From positions 1 through 36,538 of the forward strand of contig UQUJ01000024.1 of the NCBI GenBank assembly GCA_900544195.1: 36,538 nt of DNA, in the 5' to 3' direction. The DNA is from an uncultured Alistipes sp. (GTDB lineage: Bacteria > Bacteroidota > Bacteroidia > Bacteroidales > UBA932). The notes below the pieces were generated by a model. It worked only from the letters and a program-made list of their open reading frames with translations, was not told the DNA's origin and ran no database searches. This document shows, piece after piece, positions 15,385 to 25,800 of this stretch; positions within the stretch are counted from its first letter, which is position 1, and every line of letters starts with the position of its first letter. Made by a program: the position numbers and the translations under genes.

Positions 15385-15708
15385 TTAAATAATTTTTATT
15401 GAGTCTGTTTGAACATTATGATAGAACAAAGTGCCCTTACGGTTGTTCCAATCGTTTTCCGTGTAGATGACAGGCACAAAATCAAGACCTAACTTCCATC
15501 CAAGGAGGGTCAATGGATATATCACACTGTCGTAGTCGCTTTTCTCAATTCTGTCTTTTTGAAGAATGACCAGAAAATCCCAATCCGAATCTGCTCTGAA
15601 GTCGCCCCGTGCCCGTGATCCGAAGAGAAAGACGCGCCCGCCCCGCGGAACAGTCTCATTGGCGACCTTCCGCACCTGATCAAGCACCTGTGACAAATCT
15701 TCTCTCAT
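15385..15708 (-). CDS. Minimal nucleotidyltransferase (MNT), probable antitoxin partner
   Basis: I chose the ATG at 15708 (MREDLSQVLDQVRK; 107 residues). The longer frame to 15732 would need a TTG start and adds non-conserved residues. The polymerase-beta-fold signature FGSRARGDFRADSDWDFLVI (about 30-49) gives G-S-x10-D-x-D, with both metal-binding aspartates and the S for nucleotide binding. The third acidic strand lies near LDFVPVIYTEND. It is the first gene of the MNT/HEPN pair. No promoter consensus is near. The duplicated -7 box at 16278 points toward it across 570 bases containing a decayed gene on the other strand. Confidence 0.88.
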   Translation of the reverse strand: MREDLSQVLDQVRKVANETVPRGGRVFLFGSRARGDFRADSDWDFLVILQKDRIEKSDYDSVIYPLTLLGWKLGLDFVPVIYTENDWNNRKGTLFYHNVQTDSIKII

Positions 15709-15816
15709 AACTGCAAAGAAAATGATTTTCAATGAATATTACAAATCCGTGAACTGATGGACGATAGATGATGTCGGCATATTAACAAGTAAAAAGAATT
15801 TTGATATTTCCATTAA

Positions 15817-16254
15817 AATGTTATTTTTGCAATAAACACATATAGGCTATATGATCATCACACGCCTGTCGTTACACTCAAAAATGGTTCTGCCATTAAT
15901 TTAAAACCGAATATAACGATGCATGAGGATGGTTAAAGCATCTAAATTTTAATTGAAATATGTAGGTTAAAAGATGTTGGTTGGACTAAACTTTATGTCC
16001 AAACTGATGCCAAAGATAATACCATGTTCTTGCTCGTTGACAATAATCTTGATGTGTCCAAGCCCTATTTGACATTAAAAATGAAAGACGATTCTTTGGC
16101 AATAAAACATCAACGTGGTGAGGTCGAAGATGATAACGATGAATTAAAAGAGAAACTAAATGGACTGTACCTGCGCATAATAGAGGCGAAAAAACAAGAT
16201 TCAATATATCCTGATTCAAAGAATCAAACAGTGATGAATCATCGGTTATCATAA
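15817..16254 (+). pseudogene. Decayed gene remnant, unrecognised
   Basis: One plus-strand frame reads like protein from 15817 to 16254 (for example TPVVTLKNGSAINLKPNIT, then GWTKLYVQTDAKDNTMFLLV and VSKPYLTLKMKDDSLAI), but it has in-frame stops at 15934-15936 and 15943-15945 and no start codon at its head. The longest intact part, from the ATG at 16024, encodes 76 residues. I do not recognise the family. The AT-rich composition (far below neighbouring genes) suggests a foreign origin. It reads against the MNT/HEPN pair. Confidence 0.4.
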
Positions 16255-16276
16255 TCTTACAATTCCAGCATTACCT

Positions 16277-16873
16277 GCAAACTTACATAAAATCTGCGAT
16301 TTTTACGCCCGTCCCATAAGAAAGAAACATTTTTTTTAGAGGAAATATAACACATTATCCATAATAATCAAATGGATATGATCTCACACCAATCCAGGCG
16401 GCCTTCTGGAGATACCTCCGGTCTCCTTGATCCACTCAGGGAACTTCTGGAAGCCGCCGAAAGTACCACAATGAGAAAGCTTCCCTCGGATATGTGAGTA
16501 TTCTCGCACACAGAACAGTGAGTTGCTGGTTATTAAGCAGATATGTTTTCAGGTTTGGAAGATTTTTCACTTTACAAATAGGCAACAGGATGCCTTGCGA
16601 TGAAGGTAGCGACTTTTAGGTGTGCGAATATTCTCACACATGAACTTGCAAGTCGGTGATTATTAGACTAATGCATTTCTAAGTGTGCGCGATTATTCAC
16701 ACTTGGGAGAATTAATGAGCCACAGAATGGCCTACAACGGAATCTATGACTTCTAAGTGTGCGAATATATTCATACCCAGAATAGCAAATGACTGTTCGT
16801 CAATGATGTAGAGTTCTAGGTGCGAATGAAAATGAAACGATGTCTCACGTTGTGTGGAAAAGCAAAGTATGTG
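16277..16873. repeat. 597-bp direct repeat, copy 2 (with palindrome array)
   Basis: This is the second copy of 13186-13782 at a constant offset of 3091 bases, with only four substitutions, all near the right end. It includes the six-unit palindrome array (about 16492-16834). After it the sequence runs directly into the terminator of the large SusCD operon, so copy 2 holds the uninterrupted right junction (AGTATGTG then AAAGG) while copy 1 is joined to the IS66 end. Confidence 0.95.
16278..16285 (-). promoter_or_regulatory. Duplicated -7 element of repeat copy 2
   Basis: TAAGTTTG on the minus strand is the same element that precedes RhuM in copy 1. Here no minus-strand gene follows until the MNT gene at 15708. 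Confidence 0.3.
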
Positions 16874-16878
16874 AAAGG

Positions 16879-16908
16879 AAAAAACGGGCGGCCTATTGTG
16901 GCCGCCCG
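16879..16908 (-). terminator. Terminator of the SusCD-type operon
   Basis: The stem CGGGCGGCC/GGCCGCCCG (16885-16893 and 16900-16908) is perfect with a 6-base loop. On the minus strand six T follow (16884-16879). It lies 57 bases after the last gene of the operon and 5 bases from the edge of repeat copy 2. Confidence 0.9.
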
Positions 16909-16965
16909 GATTGGGGATAATGGGAATGCCGACCGGGATGAGCCAGAGGGCATACAGTGCTGGAA

Positions 16966-18747
16966 TTACTTCTTGGTGATGGTGAAATCGTTCTGGATCA
17001 CTCTTGCGTAGGCCGCGCCAGACAATTTGAGGTTCTTAAAGGCATAAGCACTCTTCTGTGAGCGGATAAGAGCGGTTCCTGCGGTGCTTTCGGAAGCGTA
17101 TCTATTCACGAGAATACCGACTACATCATATTGTTTGAAGGCAGCGCACTTCTGACCTTTTGCGAACTTGACAACGATGTTGCCGGAGGAAAGATCTACT
17201 GAACCATAATAGTTGAACGCGCCACCGTTGCCGAATCCAAGGCACCAGTTGCTGCCCTCCATGAGTTCAGTCGCAAAAGCAGCATATTGACCAAGATCTT
17301 TATACATTCCTGAAGTGATAAGATAAGCCTTGTTCTCGATGACGAAATTCATCCCGAAAGTCTGCTTCTCGTAGTCAATGAGAAGATCGACAGGCATCAC
17401 GAGATTCTCGTAGATGCCCTTGGCACACATTACGTGTTCACCTTCCGCAGCCTCCAGGGTGATGTCAATGCTGGCACCCTTACCATCTGCAATCCATGCC
17501 TGATCATACCAGGATCCTTTCGTTACACCACCCAAGGTCCCATACTTGACACCAGCCTGATTATCTGTCGTTGCCTTTGTCGCGGCACCGCCCTTGGTAG
17601 GAGTCCTGACATCACCGGTAAGGGTGTAAGCACCAACGAAAGTAGCGACCAGATCCTTAGGATTCGCCTGCCACATCTCGAATGAAGAACCATTCTTGAA
17701 TGTGAGCTTGGCATTACGCAAAGCCCCAGTAGTGTTGGCTGTCCATGAAATCTTTCCTTCCTTGCAGGAAAGCCAATCACTTGTCAAGTCCTCGCCACCG
17801 CTATATTTGAATTCAACCGAACCAGCATCATCATTGGTCCACATAGTTACAGGTTTAACTACATTCGTTATGGTTCTGGTAACATCATAGACCTTACCAG
17901 CCTCCAGGGTCTCCTTCTTGAGTTCAAGAGCAACACTGTAGGTGTCTGCACCCTGAGCCACGGAAATCTTGCTGTCTTTAAAATTGTCGGCAGCCCAGAC
18001 ACAGGCATAAGCGACTGCGACGTTCTTCTTGCCCAAAGTGTCAGTAGGATAGAAAACAATATCACCCTTGGCACTTGTCTCGGCCAGTTCGCCCCAAACG
18101 ATGTCAAGGGCATTGTGTACAGTGTTACCGGCATTATTGAGGGTGATGACGGTATTCTTGTCCATCGTAACCTTAACATCCTCAGGGAAAGTCAATGTGA
18201 AGCGAAGAAGCGCTGTTTTGTAGGCGAACTTGAGATTCGCTACAGCAACACCATTCGCATCGGTTTTGATGTCGGCAACATTAGACGTCGCATAAAGAAT
18301 ATGATGGGATTGAGCGGCGCCGAGATTAGCCTGAAGGCTAAGGTCGGTAGTGGCCTTCTCATCAGTGTAGGTTGAGCCGGTACCTGAATAGAGATAAGCG
18401 GCGAGCTTGACAGCGTCTGTAGGGATCGTAAGATCCGTGGTCTCGAACTTGGCGGTTCTGCCATCATCCGAGATTGAATAGCCATTGATGCTGAGAACAC
18501 GGCTGAGAGCGACACTGTTGTCGGCCTTAAGGAAATAAAGGCTTATCTTCTCCGACGAAGTGAACTTGGCGGTGAAGCCATTCTGGTCATTCTCAGTGTA
18601 GCCGAGCCTTGTCACAGGATCTCCTACAGAGGCCGTGATGACAAACTTCTGTCCTTCAAGCGCAGGAGAAGGAGTCTCGGACGCCTCTTTTGAGCAGCCG
18701 ACAAAAGCGGCGGCGAAAGCGATTAACGCAAATATTTTCTTTTTCAT
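16966..18747 (-). CDS. Fimbrillin-like lipoprotein with C-terminal module shared with the metallophosphoesterase
   Basis: This 593-residue lipoprotein has MKKKIFALIAFAAAFVGC (Cys18) followed by SKEAS. Residues about 30-295 match the fimbrillin-like/Mfa-like fold: KFVITASVGDPVTRLGYTEN, SSEKISLYFLKADN, AYLYSG, then AYKTALLRFTLTFPED and a DVTRTITN end strand. From residue 301 (TMWTNDDAGS) a different module begins, with DWL, ISWTANTTG and RNAKLTF, then KGIYENLVMPVDLLIDYEKQ. The same order of motifs occurs at residues 780-1045 of the metallophosphoesterase gene at 22863. It is the last gene of the operon. Fimbrillin-like lipoproteins at the end of SusCD operons are usually surface glycan-binding proteins or structural subunits; which applies here is not shown. 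Confidence 0.82.
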   Translation of the reverse strand: MKKKIFALIAFAAAFVGCSKEASETPSPALEGQKFVITASVGDPVTRLGYTENDQNGFTAKFTSSEKISLYFLKADNSVALSRVLSINGYSISDDGRTAKFETTDLTIPTDAVKLAAYLYSGTGSTYTDEKATTDLSLQANLGAAQSHHILYATSNVADIKTDANGVAVANLKFAYKTALLRFTLTFPEDVKVTMDKNTVITLNNAGNTVHNALDIVWGELAETSAKGDIVFYPTDTLGKKNVAVAYACVWAADNFKDSKISVAQGADTYSVALELKKETLEAGKVYDVTRTITNVVKPVTMWTNDDAGSVEFKYSGGEDLTSDWLSCKEGKISWTANTTGALRNAKLTFKNGSSFEMWQANPKDLVATFVGAYTLTGDVRTPTKGGAATKATTDNQAGVKYGTLGGVTKGSWYDQAWIADGKGASIDITLEAAEGEHVMCAKGIYENLVMPVDLLIDYEKQTFGMNFVIENKAYLITSGMYKDLGQYAAFATELMEGSNWCLGFGNGGAFNYYGSVDLSSGNIVVKFAKGQKCAAFKQYDVVGILVNRYASESTAGTALIRSQKSAYAFKNLKLSGAAYARVIQNDFTITKK

Positions 18748-18764
18748 TTTGATTCCTCCTCTAA

Positions 18765-21572
18765 TTAGATCTGTCCACCGTTGCCAAGGTCATAGTCTCC
18801 GCTTCCGAAGTCAGAGTAGGAAGGATAGACAAACTTAGGACCGGTTGTCCAGGAATAGTAAGAAAGGTTGCCGTTTCTCCAGGCGTTAAGAATGTCAACA
18901 ACCTTGTCGTAGTTAACGTCCTTATAGGAGAGAATAGTCGCAAGCAGGCCATCAGCGCCGGCAGCCGAGATACAGCCATAATTAGTATATTTGGAATCGT
19001 TGCCTGTCATCTGATTGCAAGAAGAATCCAAGTAATAGCAATTACTTATGACCGGGCCGGTGCCGCCACCATTCTGCGCATAGCCGATAATACCGCCATA
19101 CAGAGCGCCTTTGACAGGATCTCCGGCAGCAGGGCCAACTTTCCCGGAATTATAGCAGTTTAATATTCCGGTACCACCAGGGCTTCCCTGATACAATCTT
19201 CCGGCGATACCTCCGGCATTAGGATAAAGCGCTGTGGCGTCCGCATACACTACGTCTCCTGTGTTCAGGCAGTTACTGATGTTTATACCCTGCTTTACCC
19301 AGTTGGTACCCATAGAGCCGCCAAGGATTCCACCGACAAAAACGTTAGTCTTTGCCCCAGTAGCCGTGCCTATGACCTTACCATGATTCTCACAATTTGA
19401 AACGTACATCTTTGCCCAGGTACTTTTTGCGTACATTGGATTAGCAGCTCCGATTATACCGCCGGAATAGGACGGGCCGGAGATTTCAGCCTTATTGATA
19501 CATCCTTTAATCTCCAAAGTACCACCATTGCCACCATTATCCCAAGGCTGGGCATAGCCAAGAATACCAGCCGCGCCATTTCCGCTCTTAACAGTCGCTT
19601 TGCCATCATTGACACAATTCACAATCTGTACCGCATAAGAACCCGTGTTCTGAGCCTGCCCCACAATACCAGCAGCCTGATACATTTCATTGTAGACCTC
19701 ACCTGTATTATGGCAATTATATATCAATGATTTAATAAGCGCCCAACCAACGATTCCTCCTGCGGCCTCTGCTGTGGCACTTACTTTCCCGCTGTTATCA
19801 CATGAATAGAGATCTGTCCAAAAAACCGCTCCAGCGACTCCGCCAACCTTGTTGACACCAGAGATAGTACCAGAGTTGACACAACGCTTAAGAGTGATGT
19901 TCTGAGCATACGCTGTAATACCTGCGGCTCCACCGCGATAATCAGCATTCCAAGTATTCTTATTTCCGCTCCATTTTCTAACGCTATAGAAATAGCCTGC
20001 GGTCGCAGTAGCTGTGATGCTTCCTGAATTCTTGCAATCCAAGATTGACCCCATATAAGAATAACCAGCGATACCGCCGACAAAAACGGATGACTTCACC
20101 GAACCGGAATTCTCACACTTGACAAAATTCGCCCACGAGGCATTTCCGACAATTCCTCCGACATAAAGGTTCTTTCCCGTCACAGTACCCTCATTGGAGC
20201 AATTCTCAACAGCAATCGAGTTAGCCTTATTTGTGTTGTCAATCCATCCGATAAGGCCACCCATATAGTTATCACCACTTACAGAGGCTTTGTTCTTACA
20301 ATTGACAATACGGATGAGAGTCTTACCGTTTTCCTTGGTCCTCGTACGCACAAAGCCACTGAGTCCAGCGGCGTGCTTATAGGTAGAGGCAACATTTCCG
20401 GCAATAGTAAGATCGTGAATATAAGCTGAATCCGCAAGGTTAGCGAACAAGCCGGACGATGCCCTTGAAGTATTGTTCAGATCAACAGTGACAGTCTTGC
20501 CATTGCCATCGAACTCTCCTTGGAAAGGAATGTTTCCGACACTGATTTCCGTGCCGACACCAGCCTGACCGCCCACACCAAGGACAATGCCTTTGCTGTC
20601 AAACAATATGCTTCCCACAGAAGTCTTCACACCTTTGATGTCATTCATCAACTTGACGCTCTGGCCGCGCATAGTCTTTCCAGAGTTCACATAGCTGGTG
20701 AACATCAGGAACTCGGCGTAGTTGTTGATCAGGTAAGGTTTGGCGGCAGATCCATCCCCACCAAGAGGTTGGAGATTCGCTCCGATGTTTCCAAGGTCAT
20801 AGTAAGCGTTGACCTTGAGTTCCTTGTCTGAGACAGTGGTTTTGTTCTCGATGGCCTTGTTGATGTCAAGGGTGACAGCGGACATCGTGAATCCGGCCTT
20901 GTATGTTCCAGGAATGACGGTAGCATAGAAGTTATTACCATTGTTGCCGTCCGTCTTAACGGTGACACTTGACGTGTACGTGTTCTCCGCCGGGGTCTCA
21001 ACGACCGGCGTGCCGCTCGTAAGATCCACATTGAACTGTCCCGCCACATTATTGTCAACCGAATTGATCACTACGGATGTCACTGGGGTGATCACCTCTT
21101 TTGGCACCCTGAACTTCAGAACTGCGGTCACATTCTTCATCTTGACATACCTGTCTTCCGCTATGGCGCATGCAATGTTGGCGCTGCCGAACTCACCGTT
21201 CTGAACCTCAGGAATCTCAAGAGTGAACTTGCCGTCTTTGATTTCTTTTACAGAGTTATAAGGATAAACCACATAAATTTTGCCCTGAAGTGTCGTTGTG
21301 AACTCGAAGTACTTCTGTCCAGCAAACTTTGAGTCAACTGTAAGAGTGTCAGACTCTGTTCCATTGGAAACAAGAATCCTGTCACCCTCTTTCCAGACGG
21401 TCTTTCCTTGCTTGGTAATTTCCGTTCTAGTCTGGGCATCCTCGTCAATAGCGCAGGTGAAAGTCCTCGACTCTCCTCTGGTCATCTCGCTCTCGAAGAT
21501 TTCCTCACGGGCGCAAGCCGCTGAAACTATCGCAAAAGCGGCCGCGAAAAACATTTTTATAGTCTTTTTCAT
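18765..21572 (-). CDS. GLUG-repeat surface lipoprotein with fimbrillin-like N-terminus
   Basis: This 935-residue lipoprotein has MKKTIKMFFAAAFAIVSAAC (Cys20) followed by AREE, a surface-export signal. Residues about 30-260 are fimbrillin-like (FTCAIDEDAQTRTEI, WKEGDRILVSNG, YVVYPYNSVKEI). From about 268 (GGDGSAAKPYLINNYAEF) the protein turns into a repetitive beta-helix. GLUG-type repeats run from about 400 to 850, with units such as GGLIGW, VGGIVGN, GGIAGYS, AAGIVGQ, SGGIIGA separated by NCxNxGxVT spacers. GLUG motifs are known from IgA-peptidase and adhesin-type proteins, so adhesion or glycan binding is likely. It lies 19 bases after the preceding gene and 17 before the next. The repetitive frame is fully open with no signs of decay. 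Confidence 0.85.
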   Translation of the reverse strand: MKKTIKMFFAAAFAIVSAACAREEIFESEMTRGESRTFTCAIDEDAQTRTEITKQGKTVWKEGDRILVSNGTESDTLTVDSKFAGQKYFEFTTTLQGKIYVVYPYNSVKEIKDGKFTLEIPEVQNGEFGSANIACAIAEDRYVKMKNVTAVLKFRVPKEVITPVTSVVINSVDNNVAGQFNVDLTSGTPVVETPAENTYTSSVTVKTDGNNGNNFYATVIPGTYKAGFTMSAVTLDINKAIENKTTVSDKELKVNAYYDLGNIGANLQPLGGDGSAAKPYLINNYAEFLMFTSYVNSGKTMRGQSVKLMNDIKGVKTSVGSILFDSKGIVLGVGGQAGVGTEISVGNIPFQGEFDGNGKTVTVDLNNTSRASSGLFANLADSAYIHDLTIAGNVASTYKHAAGLSGFVRTRTKENGKTLIRIVNCKNKASVSGDNYMGGLIGWIDNTNKANSIAVENCSNEGTVTGKNLYVGGIVGNASWANFVKCENSGSVKSSVFVGGIAGYSYMGSILDCKNSGSITATATAGYFYSVRKWSGNKNTWNADYRGGAAGITAYAQNITLKRCVNSGTISGVNKVGGVAGAVFWTDLYSCDNSGKVSATAEAAGGIVGWALIKSLIYNCHNTGEVYNEMYQAAGIVGQAQNTGSYAVQIVNCVNDGKATVKSGNGAAGILGYAQPWDNGGNGGTLEIKGCINKAEISGPSYSGGIIGAANPMYAKSTWAKMYVSNCENHGKVIGTATGAKTNVFVGGILGGSMGTNWVKQGINISNCLNTGDVVYADATALYPNAGGIAGRLYQGSPGGTGILNCYNSGKVGPAAGDPVKGALYGGIIGYAQNGGGTGPVISNCYYLDSSCNQMTGNDSKYTNYGCISAAGADGLLATILSYKDVNYDKVVDILNAWRNGNLSYYSWTTGPKFVYPSYSDFGSGDYDLGNGGQI

Positions 21573-21591
21573 CTTAAATCCAATTCAAAGA

Positions 21592-22830
21592 TTACTTGTT
21601 CCAATCCCAGCCTGGTTTGTCATAATCCTCAGTACCAGTGGAATTGTCTGGTTGAGTAGGTTCCTCGTTCTTCTTTACCTCAATCTTGAGAATCTGCCAG
21701 ATACCGGCGGACTTACCCTCTTCGCTGGTGTACTTAAATGCGAACTGTACTACGGATCCGATATACGCATCAAGCTTGATGTCCTCAGAAACAGTCTGTT
21801 CACCAAGTTCATCCGGGTAAGAGAAAGTGATGGCAAGTTTGTTCCATTCACCACCTTCCTTTCTCACCCAAACGGAAGTCTGCTCTTTCGCCACATCCAT
21901 GTCCGCAAAAGTTCTGCCGACCATGTGTTCGAAAACCAATATCGGCTTCTCTGCATTTTTAAGGTCAACTTTCTCAGTGTATAAAGTTGCCTCTGTCGTG
22001 TAGTCCACATCATTCTTGTTTCCGGAGGCCTGCCAACCTGTGGAGGCGCTCCAAGACCAAAGGGCATCGAAAGCCAGAGGGAATATCTGGTTGTTGACGA
22101 TGACACCGTTCTCGGCGGTCTTGTAGTCGGCGGTGTAAGGGAATGACTTTGTTCCGGCCGTGTCAGGGCTTGGCTCTGAATATTCCTCATACTTCACAAG
22201 GTAGGCATAGACAAACTTGCCGCCCTCATAGTAACCGATGATCGTGACTGTGCCGCGCTCCTTGACATTGTCAAGCTTGCCGCCCTGGGTGCCGTAAGCG
22301 ACCTCAGAGGCACTGAGACCTGCGACCTGAACGGAGCCGGTGCCGTCAACGAGGTTGAACGAGCCATCGGACTTGAGGCTCTTCACAACTCCGGTGAGCT
22401 GGAAGCGCTGGTATTTGTAGATGTTCGCCAACTTGCTCATCGACGAAACGTCGATGGTCTGTACCTCAGGGATATATGCTTCCTGATTGATGGTGAGTTT
22501 CGCGGTGAGGGCACCGTCGGTCTGCTTGAATGTGACAGTGGCGGTGCGTTCCACATCCTCGTTCTTTGAGACGGTGACTTTCACAGGCTGGAGTTCCTTG
22601 GAAGGATCTCCCGCCATTGGTTCAACCTTAACCCAGGACGCCGAGTTCTCAACGGTCCATTCGACCGTGGCGGTGAGGTTCACTGTCTCGGAACCTCCGT
22701 CCACCTTGAAATTCAGCTCACCCGGATTAACCTTAACTGCAGGATCGCCGTAGCCGGGATCCTTTTTGCATGAGGAAAACGCGAAAATCGCGAGAACCGC
22801 TGCGGCCAGTGTTAACAAGTGTGATTTCAT
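21592..22830 (-). CDS. BACON plus OB-fold-like surface lipoprotein
   Basis: This 412-residue lipoprotein has lipobox FAFSSC (Cys21). A BACON domain covers about 33-118 (VEWTVENSASWVKVEP; TATVTFKQ; LTINQEAYI). A DUF5689/OB-like segment follows at about 125-215 (ANIYKYQRFQLTGVVKS, FNLVDGTGSVQVAGL, RGTVTIIGYYEGG). A jelly-roll of the choice-of-anchor type lies at about 228-385 (GWQASGNKNDVDYTTEA, VFEHMVGRTFADMDV, VWVRKEGGEW, IGSVVQFAFKYTSEEGKSAGIWQI). It shares this architecture with the first gene of the nuclease operon at 8371, so the two operons use related lipoprotein designs. It probably binds substrate at the cell surface. Spacing to its neighbours is 32 and 19 bases. Confidence 0.82.
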   Translation of the reverse strand: MKSHLLTLAAAVLAIFAFSSCKKDPGYGDPAVKVNPGELNFKVDGGSETVNLTATVEWTVENSASWVKVEPMAGDPSKELQPVKVTVSKNEDVERTATVTFKQTDGALTAKLTINQEAYIPEVQTIDVSSMSKLANIYKYQRFQLTGVVKSLKSDGSFNLVDGTGSVQVAGLSASEVAYGTQGGKLDNVKERGTVTIIGYYEGGKFVYAYLVKYEEYSEPSPDTAGTKSFPYTADYKTAENGVIVNNQIFPLAFDALWSWSASTGWQASGNKNDVDYTTEATLYTEKVDLKNAEKPILVFEHMVGRTFADMDVAKEQTSVWVRKEGGEWNKLAITFSYPDELGEQTVSEDIKLDAYIGSVVQFAFKYTSEEGKSAGIWQILKIEVKKNEEPTQPDNSTGTEDYDKPGWDWNK

Positions 22831-22862
22831 TGTGAATAAAATTTGTGATTAGAGATTAATAT

Positions 22863-25800
22863 TTAGTTTCTTTTGAAGTACATCCCATCAGTGTCACTGC
22901 TGTTGAAGTTGGCCTGATAGATCACGTCATAGTCAGATGCCAAAGTGGTGGCACTCGTCGAGGTCGCCTTCACGCAGGAGATGCCGCAGATGTAGTGGTT
23001 ACCCTTTGAGGTTTTCTGTCCCTTGTCCTTGAACACGTACCTTAAAGTGTTAAAGTCCTTGCTCACGCTGAACCACAGCCACTCGTAATCGCTGGCGGAG
23101 AAAACCCCTGCTCCCGGAGCGAATACATATTTCCCGGCGGCCCATCCGCTTGTCTGATTCAACTCGGGAAGAAACGACACGAATCTTCCGCCCCCGGCAT
23201 CCAGTGCGGCACGTCTGTCAAGGAACACCCCAAAGTTGACTGACTGTCCGGCGTAGTCAATCTCCACCACGGCGTCCATCACGGCGTTGAAATAAAGCCC
23301 CTTGACACCGAGGTTGTTGGTGTGTTCCGTTCCCGACGCGTCTTTCAATTTTTCGGTCTTGAGAGGTTCGCCTAAAGTCAACGGGGAGGCATAGCCAAGG
23401 GTGTTGCCTTTACCGAGGGTCTTGTTCGGGTCGAACAACTTGGAGTACAATGTCCAACCGCCCTTGAAATCATCCGCCGAGATCTGGGTCACTGAATATT
23501 CAGTAGCGTCAGGGAGGGTAATCTTCGCCGTTCTTGGCTTGCCGGTGGTGTTGGCGGTCCAAGAGAGCGTGCCATTGGAATATGTCAGCCAATCTTCCGA
23601 AGCGTTGCCGCTGCCTCCGGAGACAGACTTGCTTCCAGCCTCATCATTTGTCCAAAGACTGTTGGATGTAGAACCAACCTGAAAAGTCTTCTTGAGCGGT
23701 TTCGCGGCTGCGTCCCAAGAGTCGAAAGCCTCAAGGGTCAGCTCGTAAGTCCCATCCGTGACGTTGCCGAGTGAGCGGGTCCACTCCTTCCTCATCCCGG
23801 AGGTCTTGGCGCTCTTGTAGAAGTCGGCGAGGATCTTCATGGTCGTCACGACAGCGCCACCCTTCTTGAGGGTGAGCACGTAATGATGCACGAACTCGTC
23901 ATCCGTGCCGGCGGCCCACTTAGCCGTGGCGATTCCATCTGTAACATCAACGTTTAACGTTGACAGTGACGGAGCCGCGTTGGCAAGGCTGAGTGTCGTG
24001 TGATTGTATTTCGTCAGGTGCCCCTTGTCGGATGTCGGATAAGAGGACACGATAGGTTCCCCGATGACATCTTTGTTGTAGAAGTCCATCCTCAGCACAC
24101 GCATGTTGCCGCTGGCGTCGAACTGGAGCAGGTTGCCCTGCGAGAAGTCGTTGCAGTCCTGCATCACGGTCGCGCTGGACATGTCCTCATACTTGCCGTT
24201 CTCTATGGCCATGTAGCGGACAGAGCCACAACCGAAGACCGTGAAATCGCCTTGCCAGACACTGCGGGGATCGTTCAGCGGGAAGTGAAGATGGCCACCG
24301 AAGACAATGACCTGAGGGTACTTCTTCAGAACTGGTGTCAGTGCGTCCGTCGCCCAGTAGTGAGACAAGGATGATGACCAGATTCCTCCCTCCTCGCCGA
24401 GACGGCTGCCGTAGACTGTGTTCTTGATCATCGGATGGGTGATCAGGATCACGTACTTGTCAGGCTCGGCGGAAGTGACGGCGGCAAGCTGGCTGTCAAG
24501 CCATGACACAACCGCCGGATCATAGACGATCGGCTGGTCTCCGTTCGGTGAGACGCTGAAGATGTGACAGTCTCCGACAACGCAATGGCGAGCCTCATAG
24601 CGGGTTCTCATGTTCTGGTCCTTGTCATAGAGGTAGTAATCGTCGCCGAAAAGATTCCTCATGTACGTGACATCGGACGGCATGGTCGCGGCCCAGGCAT
24701 AACTCGGCACATCGTGGTTGCCGACCGTGTAGACAAGCGGAGTCTTCTTCACGTCCAGCTCAGATTCAAGGGTTGACTTGAAGAGGGACAGCTGGGTATT
24801 GTTAGGGTTGTCGATGAGGTCACCGGCGACAAGAACACCTGCCAATCCGTCCGGGTCATTCTCAAGAGCCTTGGCCTTGAGCTGCTGAAGAGCGGACTTC
24901 CACTTGTCCGCCGTCCACTGAGGATTGACGTGGACATCGCTGACAACTCCCAAAGATAGCACGATGTCATTCGCATTGAAAACCTTCGAGGTCACTACAT
25001 CACCACCGAAGACCATCGGGGTGTAGGAGGAGGCGACGTTACTGATGCCGTCAGAGATGTGAAGCGACACACTTGCGGCAAGGCTTCCATCAAAGAACGC
25101 ATTGTCGAGAGCGTCGCACTTCACCTTGACTGTCAGGAAGTCGCCGCTGACGGAAGAATTCGTCACCTCAAGGTCAACGACATCCCCAACGGCAGCCTTG
25201 GTAGCGGTGTAGAACGCTTTCACTGAATATTTCACAGCGCCGCCCTCGGAGAGTTTGGCCAGAGTGCCGGAAGGCAGAACCTCGTACTTAATCGTGAGGG
25301 TGTTCCAGCCGTTTCTCCTGATGACACGTGCCGCTCCGTCCGAATGTGTCGGAACGACGTTGATGCAGCCGATCATCGAGACAAGGCTGCCGTCTGACAC
25401 GGGGATCTTGAAAGCAGTCCCATCAGCCAGCACGACATTCACGAATCCACCATCAAGGGTCACGCTTTTGAAGATGTCCTTCTCCTTGGCCTTGCCGAGA
25501 TTCGTCCAGGTCTTGCCTCCGTCCTGGGAGATGAACCAGTTGTCGTTCTCTATCTTGAACTTGGGAGTGACGGCGTCCTTCCCCTCGGCCCTCACTTTCC
25601 TCCCGCCGGAGAGGAGCCACTCACCGTCCACTGTCCAGTAATAGATCCCGTCAGTGTCAGCCTTCACGCCGATGACAGGGGTGGCGCCGTTCTGGCCGTC
25701 CTTGCCATGATAGAGCGTGATGCTCTTGCCGGAGGCGAAGGTGATTAGGTAGCCTGACCTGTCGGTCAACTCGCTGAAACCAGTGACAGCATCGTTGCTT

